Translations under genes and position numbers: made by a program | Notes under the pieces: model-generated | The model's input: the letters and a program-made list of their open reading frames with translations, nothing else | Told to the model about the DNA's origin: nothing | The model's database searches: none | NCBI GenBank assembly: GCA_910584385.1 | Contig: CAJUAK010000007.1 | Span: 1-64,000 of the forward strand | From: an uncultured Alphaproteobacteria bacterium | GTDB taxonomy: Bacteria; Pseudomonadota; Alphaproteobacteria; RF32; CAG-239 | Direction: 5' to 3' | Length of the DNA stretch: 64,000 nucleotides | Shown here: positions 58,876 through 64,000 of the stretch, in pieces | How positions within the stretch are numbered: position 1 is the first letter of the stretch | Layout: every line of letters starts with the position of its first letter

Positions 58876-61098
58876 CTAAGTCATTCTGGTCAGTTCATCC
58901 AGCATTTCATCTGCGGTCGTAATAATCTTGGTCGCTGCAGAATAAGCTCTCTGGGTTACAATCATATTTGAGAACTCTGTTGCCAGATCAACGGTAGAAG
59001 CTTCAAGAGAGTTAGATGAAATCTCTCCGGCACCATGCGTACCAGCGCGTTTCAGCAAAGCCTGCCCGGAGTAGTCTGTTTCAATCCATGCGTTTCCGGT
59101 CAGAGCTGTCATGCCGTTCGGGTTAGAGAATGTTGCCAAGGGCAGGATAGCTATCGGACGGGTTTCGCCGTTATCAAACAAAGCCGTTACAACACCGGAT
59201 TCATCAACAGATACGCCGGCATAGCTTCCGAATTTTGCACCATCCTGCTTAATGTAGTTGGTGGTAAAGCTGCCCGACAAACTTGTTAAGCCGTCGTTTG
59301 TTCCGACATTGCCCTGCTGGATGGAAATCGGCGTTCCTTTTTTCGAATCGGCCGTCATATTTTCAGAGCCGTTTGCCCAGACAACAGACATTTCATCAAC
59401 GCTAAATCTTTTCGGTGTTCCGTCCGCGTTAAAAGTTACGGCAGGCACCAGAGACCCTTGCTGAATTTGGTCATAGCTGATGATGAATTTAGAGCTGATA
59501 ACCAATTTTGTTCCGATAACATTATCGCTCCATGCGCCGGCAATATTTTCCCCGTCGGCGTTTGGCGCCGCGGTGCGGATGCGCCCTTCGACAACACCGC
59601 CAAGATTTGCGGTATTTAATGTGATGTCGTCTCCAGTTACGCTCGGCAAAATCTGAATTGTGCTTCCGCTGGCAACGAAACGCCCCGGTTCGTTAACGCC
59701 GCTCACCTGAATGGCTGCAATAACCTGCTCAACGACGATATTGGAAAGTTCGCCCCCGGTTGCCGTTACATTATGCAGAGAAATCGGGATATTTGTTCCG
59801 GCATAAGGGTCTGCCGTGGTAAATTCAAAAGTTTTACCGTCAATTTGAAAAGTTTCGTCATAATCTGCAACAGTTGCTCCGACAAAATTCAATGCGGCAC
59901 CGTTCTTAATGCTGTCTGTAATAGCATCAATCGTAAATACACCGGTCGGAATGCCGTTTGTTTCATTCGGGTTAACGGCCCTTTGGATGCAGGAAAGCGT
60001 TTTGCTTGCATCAATCGTAATCGCTTCGCCGGTTGTCGACTGCGTAATTTTCAGCGTGTCGCCGCTGGCAACAAAACGTCCGCCGTCAGGGATATTATTT
60101 TGAATAACTTCAGCAAATTTCTTAACAAAATCCGCCGTTGAAACAACATCCGTGCGCAAATCCACCGCGACATTTCCCGCCTGTGCCGTTGCGCCCTGCG
60201 AAGTTAAAAATTCGAAGGTTACGCCATTGATTTTGATTGTAGAACCGTTTGCCGGGATTTCTGAAAATTCCAGATGTCCGGCTGCTGCATAAATATCATT
60301 AAGGCTTGCATTAGCCGAATCGATTTTTCCGCTCAAGGTTACAGAGGCTGATCCGGAAGGAACGGATGTTGACAAGCCCCATGTATTTGAAGAGGTTTTT
60401 GTATAATCCAAGCTGATATTGCTGGCGCCGCCAAGGCTATCGTAAATAAGTGCAGAAACGTGCTGCGTTGTGCCGATTTCATCTGTAAACGGCAAGTTTG
60501 CGCCAAAGCTGATTTGTTTGGTTGCCGTGGCCGTGCCGCCGATTGTGGACAGATTAACCGGGCGCAGATTGCGGTTATCTACAATATTGTCATTAATATA
60601 AACCACGTTCCCTGCCGTATCATAATAAGCCTTCATGTAGTTAATGCCGTTAATGTTTACAACAGCCGCCGATGCATTTCCGTCCCAAGGGAGCAAAGAC
60701 CATCCCTGGGCATAAAATCCGCCGGTATTTTTCAAATAGCCGTTTTGATCGATGTCAAAATCTCCGGCGCGGGTATAAGCCCATAAGTCGCCGTCGCCAG
60801 GATTGGCCGCCTGATTAACAACAAAATATCCGTTGCCGCTGATGCCCAATGCCGTGGAAGAGGCATTTGAAGACAGCAAGCCCTGCAAATTTACGCCTTG
60901 TTTGGTTACCGGCTGAACGCCACCCGGCGAATATGAATTTGTTGAAGTCTGCTTTGTTACCAATGTTTGAAAAGCCACATTGGTGTTTTTGTAGCCAATT
61001 GTGCCAATATTGGAGATATTGTCCGAAATAGCTCCCATTGCGCTGGACTGGGCGGCAAGCCCTGAAATGCCCGACTGCATTGCACCAAATATACTCAT
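58876..61098 (-). CDS. flgE: Flagellar hook protein FlgE, enlarged
   Basis: Hook subunit, 740 residues, much longer than the roughly 400 typical of enteric FlgE. N-terminal D0 (MSIFGAMQSGISGLAAQSSAMGAISDNISN is partly visible as MSIFGAM...ISGLAAQS) and C-terminal D0 (FSNMIVTQRAYSAATKIITTADEML) are intact. The insert holds two copies of one domain: about 276-365 (INGVTFEF, GRFVASGDTLKI) and 405-495 (IDGKTFEF, GRFVASGSTIQI). GGAGAAGG precedes the ATG. It follows flgD by 36 bp. Confidence 0.95.
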   Translation of the reverse strand: MSIFGAMQSGISGLAAQSSAMGAISDNISNIGTIGYKNTNVAFQTLVTKQTSTNSYSPGGVQPVTKQGVNLQGLLSSNASSTALGISGNGYFVVNQAANPGDGDLWAYTRAGDFDIDQNGYLKNTGGFYAQGWSLLPWDGNASAAVVNINGINYMKAYYDTAGNVVYINDNIVDNRNLRPVNLSTIGGTATATKQISFGANLPFTDEIGTTQHVSALIYDSLGGASNISLDYTKTSSNTWGLSTSVPSGSASVTLSGKIDSANASLNDIYAAAGHLEFSEIPANGSTIKINGVTFEFLTSQGATAQAGNVAVDLRTDVVSTADFVKKFAEVIQNNIPDGGRFVASGDTLKITQSTTGEAITIDASKTLSCIQRAVNPNETNGIPTGVFTIDAITDSIKNGAALNFVGATVADYDETFQIDGKTFEFTTADPYAGTNIPISLHNVTATGGELSNIVVEQVIAAIQVSGVNEPGRFVASGSTIQILPSVTGDDITLNTANLGGVVEGRIRTAAPNADGENIAGAWSDNVIGTKLVISSKFIISYDQIQQGSLVPAVTFNADGTPKRFSVDEMSVVWANGSENMTADSKKGTPISIQQGNVGTNDGLTSLSGSFTTNYIKQDGAKFGSYAGVSVDESGVVTALFDNGETRPIAILPLATFSNPNGMTALTGNAWIETDYSGQALLKRAGTHGAGEISSNSLEASTVDLATEFSNMIVTQRAYSAATKIITTADEMLDELTRMT

Positions 61099-61134
61099 TG
61101 TCCTTCTCCTTTTCTAAAAAGCTCAGCGCTTTCC

Positions 61135-61887
61135 TTAAACTGTCTCTTCTACTTTTTCGCCTTCTGAGCCATTTCCCGTCTCATCTCCGCTCGCGGCGCC
61201 TTTTTTATCAAAATAGTCGTCATTGCGAATAGTAAGGATGTCTCCAAGTTTGGCTGTTACCGCTTCGCCCAAGCCTACGTAAACCGTATTTTCGTCATTG
61301 GCGACGCCAGTAACTTTTCCAAAGACAGTTGTTGTTACTGTTGCACTTGCTTCTCCACTTGCAACTTTCGTGCCAACAACGATCTGATAGGCGCCATCTT
61401 CAAGCTGGTTGCCGTCTTTATCCTTGCCATCCCATGTAAATTCGTGCGTTCCGGCCGTTCTTTCCGCCGTTTCCGTATAAACAACTTCGCCATTCATGTT
61501 CTTAATGGTAATTGTTGCCGAAGACACATCTTTATTCAGCGTGTAAGTCGCTTTGGCTTTTCCATCTTCCAGCGGCATAACATCGCCCAGCACCTGCGCC
61601 GTTTTGCCGATATATGAAACCGCCTGCGCTCCAAGGTTGGCAATATTCAAAGAAAGCAGGTTATCCAGCTTTTCATTGGTCTGAATAGCTTGCTCAACAC
61701 TCGAATACTGAACGAGCTGGTTGGTAAATTCCGCCGTATCCATCGGATCAAGCGGATCCTGATATTTAAGCTGCGTTGTCAGCAATGTTAAAAACGTATT
61801 CATATCCGCAGACAGCGTTTGCGATGCTTTTGTCGTGGCGGAATTATTTGCCGTATACCCCGTTATTGCGCTAAAATCTACTGCCAT
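61135..61887 (-). CDS. flgD: Flagellar hook assembly protein FlgD
   Basis: Hook cap scaffold, 250 residues. N-terminal FLTLLTTQLKYQDPLDPMDTAEFTNQLVQYSSVEQA (abbreviated motif: LLTTQLKYQDPLDPMD) is diagnostic. The C-terminal part has the FlgD Ig/Tudor-like domain (GTHEFTWDGKDKDGNQLEDGAY) and an acidic tail. GGGGAGAAAAAC precedes the ATG. It lies 15 bp after fliK. Confidence 0.94.
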   Translation of the reverse strand: MAVDFSAITGYTANNSATTKASQTLSADMNTFLTLLTTQLKYQDPLDPMDTAEFTNQLVQYSSVEQAIQTNEKLDNLLSLNIANLGAQAVSYIGKTAQVLGDVMPLEDGKAKATYTLNKDVSSATITIKNMNGEVVYTETAERTAGTHEFTWDGKDKDGNQLEDGAYQIVVGTKVASGEASATVTTTVFGKVTGVANDENTVYVGLGEAVTAKLGDILTIRNDDYFDKKGAASGDETGNGSEGEKVEETV

Positions 61888-61902
61888 TGTTTTTCTCCCC
61901 TA

Positions 61903-63567
61903 TTATACACGGATATTCAACCCGTTGCCGCCCCAAACGTCCCCCGACGCCAAAGGCAGCGTTTCTTCTTCATTTTCCAAAGCCTGCCCCAAGAAGTCGC
62001 GCAGGGAAGAATTTTCCTCCTGCCGGGCTCCGGCCTGGTTTTCATCGCGAAGGCTGAAATTCAAAAAGCCGTCTTCTGTTTGAAGCCCCGCCTCACGAAA
62101 GGCCTGTTCCAAAGCCTCCGTTTCCTTTTGCAAAAGCTCCATTGTTTCCGGGCGCGTCGCAATAATATGCGCCTGGAGTTTTCCATCTTTAGAAAGTTCC
62201 ATTTTCACTTCAATATGCCCAAGCTCTTTCGGCTTCAGCTGTATGTCTATCTTATCAACGCCTTTCACGGCGGATTTTGTAATATTTACTTTTACTTGTT
62301 CAACAGCTTCCTTTTCCAACCCTTTATAAACATCTTTAAAGGAAACGTCATTTTTGGAAGCCGCCGCCTCCGCTTTTGCCGCCGCAACGAATCCGCTGCC
62401 GGATACATTGGAAGAAATGGCTGAAACATTTTCAGAAGCCGATGACGCCATTGTTGAAGCATTTGCCGTTTCCGCCAGAGACACGGCAGCAATCCCTTCG
62501 GCGGGCATATTTTTATTTGCCGCCTGAACAGGCGCCTGCGCAACACTTTCCCCCTGCAACACCGTTTGAGGCTTTGCAGAAACTTCCGCTTCACCCCGGC
62601 TAAACATCTGGGTATCCAGCGCGGTTTTGCCTTTCAACAGCCCTGTTGCAGAATCTGCCACTTTTTCTTCCTTAACGTCAACAGATACTTTCACGTCAAA
62701 TTTTTCCTCAAGAGCCTGAATGCGCTCTTTGGGCATATCTTTAACTGCGCCGGCGTCCAAGACATTCTCTTCCGCACGGCTTGCCACATTCGGAAGCTGT
62801 ATTTTCACAGCACTTTCTTCCGGCTCCGCAAAATCAGCATAGGCCGTTGCCGTCTGCACGGCCAGCTCCACGCCGCTTTCAGGGACATCGCCCGAAGAAA
62901 TTTGTTTCAAAGCCGAAGCCAGCTCGCTTCCGGAAACTTCATAAACGGTGTTTTTTAAGGTATTGCGCAGTTCCAAAGTTCCTAATGACGCCAACTTTTC
63001 AGGAGCCTGCAACAGATCGCCGAGGGTAAAAGTCTCGCCATCGATGACCAATTCCATCTTATCCAACAGCTGGGGCTGCAAAGTTGTCATCAAGCTTATC
63101 TTCAAATCCGTTCCCGGAACAGCTTCCGGTTCGGCGGAATTTTCAGCAGGCACAACAGCACCCTCGCCAACAGCACCCGGCACCGCCGCTTCCGATGGCG
63201 CGCCTTGCGCTTCCGGACGGGTTTGGACAGGTTCGGAAGCCTCCGCATAAGCCGCAGACGGCTCTGCCGTTTTTTTCTTTTCTTTAACAGCTTTATTTTC
63301 TTTAACAGGCTGAGATGCCTCAGCATCCGGTTTTTCTGTTTTTTTGATATCCTTCTTAGCCTCAGGCGTCTTAACATCCTTTTCCGGCTTGGCCTGCAGC
63401 TTGTTTTCTACCGGCGCAGCATCCTTTTGGACAGTGCCGAGATTTTGCCCCAGCTGCCCAAGCAGATTAGCAAAACCGCCGCCCAATGCTTCAGCCGATG
63501 CGCTTACGGCACCAACTTTATTAAAAATAGCGGCTGCAGAATTTGTATTGATATCTTGAACTTCCAT
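61903..63567 (-). CDS. fliK: Flagellar hook-length control protein FliK
   Basis: About 554 residues from ATG 63567, with AAAGG 8 nt upstream (a GTG three codons earlier is possible). The N-terminal two-thirds are low complexity, rich in Ala, Glu, Lys, Pro and Val, as expected for the ruler. The C-terminal export-switch domain has VDKIDIQLKPKELGHIEVKM, then LQAHIIATRPETMELLQKE, the classical FliK pattern. First gene of fliK-flgD-flgE, directly preceded by a sigma-54 promoter. Confidence 0.92.
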   Translation of the reverse strand: MEVQDINTNSAAAIFNKVGAVSASAEALGGGFANLLGQLGQNLGTVQKDAAPVENKLQAKPEKDVKTPEAKKDIKKTEKPDAEASQPVKENKAVKEKKKTAEPSAAYAEASEPVQTRPEAQGAPSEAAVPGAVGEGAVVPAENSAEPEAVPGTDLKISLMTTLQPQLLDKMELVIDGETFTLGDLLQAPEKLASLGTLELRNTLKNTVYEVSGSELASALKQISSGDVPESGVELAVQTATAYADFAEPEESAVKIQLPNVASRAEENVLDAGAVKDMPKERIQALEEKFDVKVSVDVKEEKVADSATGLLKGKTALDTQMFSRGEAEVSAKPQTVLQGESVAQAPVQAANKNMPAEGIAAVSLAETANASTMASSASENVSAISSNVSGSGFVAAAKAEAAASKNDVSFKDVYKGLEKEAVEQVKVNITKSAVKGVDKIDIQLKPKELGHIEVKMELSKDGKLQAHIIATRPETMELLQKETEALEQAFREAGLQTEDGFLNFSLRDENQAGARQEENSSLRDFLGQALENEEETLPLASGDVWGGNGLNIRV

Positions 63568-63609
63568 TTTGTGCACCTTTTATCTTGCAATTTTCTTTAA
63601 CAGAATAAA

Positions 63610-63626
63610 TGCAATTTATGTGCCAA
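63610..63626 (-). promoter_or_regulatory. Sigma-54 promoter upstream of fliK
   Basis: Minus-strand TTGGCAC-ATAAA-TTGCA matches the -24/-12 consensus (TTGGCAC-N5-TTGCW) at all invariant positions. The predicted start is about 30 nt before fliK. FlbD encoded in the same block is the likely activator. Confidence 0.8.
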
Positions 63627-63642
63627 AATAAAAAAACGAAAT

Positions 63643-64000
63643 TTATTTTTGTGATTCTTCGTGCAAAGCCAAGCCTTTGGCAATATTCAAATTAATATTA
63701 ATCAGGATATCCAGCCCTTCGGGTTTGGGTTCAAGCAGCAGTGCCATTGTGCGTTTAAAAATAAACACCGCCAGATTTGCAATATTATTGCGCACTTCCA
63801 ACGGCTGTTGGCAGGTATCCTCACTAACGGCGCTGGCAATAACCGTCCACAAAAGGCGGTTCTTTTCCAAAACCTCGGATAAATTTTCTTTTTCCTCGTC
63901 CCAGTGCTCTTTTATGGAATTTAACTGTGCAGCTGCCCGAATCAGCGCACGGCTTTCCAAATCCACTTGATTCATCCCCGAGAGGTCATTTTGAGTGTAG
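63643..64000 (-). CDS. flaF: Flagellin synthesis regulator FlaF (5' end outside window)
   Basis: Small helical regulator of flagellin translation and secretion in Alphaproteobacteria. The visible part includes DLESRALIRAAAQL, NRLLWTVIASAV, LEVRNNIANLAVFIFKRT and LININLNIAKGLALHE, all FlaF family features. An ATG at 63975 gives 110 residues, but the frame stays open to the window edge (YTQNDLSG before that Met) and fits the family N-terminus better. The gene is therefore treated as truncated by the window. It reads toward fliK, with the sigma-54 promoter between them. Confidence 0.8.
   Translation of the reverse strand, partial: YTQNDLSGMNQVDLESRALIRAAAQLNSIKEHWDEEKENLSEVLEKNRLLWTVIASAVSEDTCQQPLEVRNNIANLAVFIFKRTMALLLEPKPEGLDILININLNIAKGLALHEESQK

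Noticed and set aside
61819..62424. 201-codon plus-strand open frame
   Set aside because: Antisense to fliK, Phe/Arg/Cys-rich translation typical of a shadow of a GC-biased gene.
1..64000. tRNA or rRNA genes
   Set aside because: I found no cloverleaf with a GTTCGA-type T arm and no rRNA signature by eye; a covariance scan would be decisive.

Overview
The window reads as chromosome of a flagellated, anaerobic-capable alphaproteobacterium. This is inferred from a DUF1013/TrcR cell-cycle regulator, a FlbD-type sigma-54 activator with FlaF, a TTAA-N7-TTAA (CtrA-type) site upstream of flagellin, bactofilin beside an M23 peptidase, a zapA-6S RNA-ymdB neighbourhood and an oxygen-sensitive class III ribonucleotide reductase. 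PilS-like pilins and the general gene content resemble uncultured gut Alphaproteobacteria, but I cannot place it more precisely without searches. Almost every gene has a recognisable Shine-Dalgarno sequence, and intrinsic terminators are plentiful.

Layout. 1-9.4 kb is housekeeping: gap-pgk (minus), a lone PGDYG-type gene, a nitroreductase operon, lipoprotein-argS-MFS transporter (plus) and gltX (minus). 9.5-11.6 kb holds three paralogous type IV (PilS-like) prepilin genes. 11.7-15.3 kb is a minus block reading rnpB-lpxC-bamD-recN. 15.4-18.2 kb has a flavin reductase with a long basic tail, an IS605-like palindromic mini-element and two tandem outer-membrane barrel genes. 18.2-21.7 kb is the anaerobic ribonucleotide reductase locus. 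There the glycyl-radical motif lies on a separate 66-residue ORF, the promoter overlaps two NrdR boxes, and a cluster of DnaA-box-like sites lies upstream. 21.7-24.5 kb has a TolC-family lipoprotein with a C-terminal cadherin/Ig-like module, divergent from an orphan VirB8-like protein. 24.6-32.8 kb mixes pepF, a one-domain GlmU-like enzyme, a DUF2207 protein, smpB, bactofilin, an M23 peptidase, pgpA and ftsB. 32.9-37.1 kb is a short division cluster (mraZ-rsmH-ftsL-ftsI plus an acetyltransferase) with four MraZ boxes on its promoter. 37.1-37.5 kb is a G-rich island with a 99-bp tandem repeat.

37.5-64 kb is largely motility. Flagellin, trcR, a flagellin-like secreted protein and a membrane protein come first. 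Then come rpmE, an OmpA-like protein, a degenerate inositol monophosphatase, efp, zapA, 6S RNA and ymdB. Finally a minus-strand flagellar block reads flaF, fliK, flgD, flgE, fliF, fliG, fliH, fliN, flbD, flhA, flhF, flhG, a FliK-like protein and a DnaJ-TM-SH3 protein. A near-perfect sigma-54 promoter precedes fliK, matching the FlbD activator encoded in the same block. FlhF and FlhG suggest controlled, probably polar, flagellation.

The strongest candidates for something little described are the two-polypeptide NrdD, the structurally conserved palindromic elements beside terminators, the degenerate inositol monophosphatase, the RNA-binding-like tail on the flavin reductase, and the G-rich repeat island.
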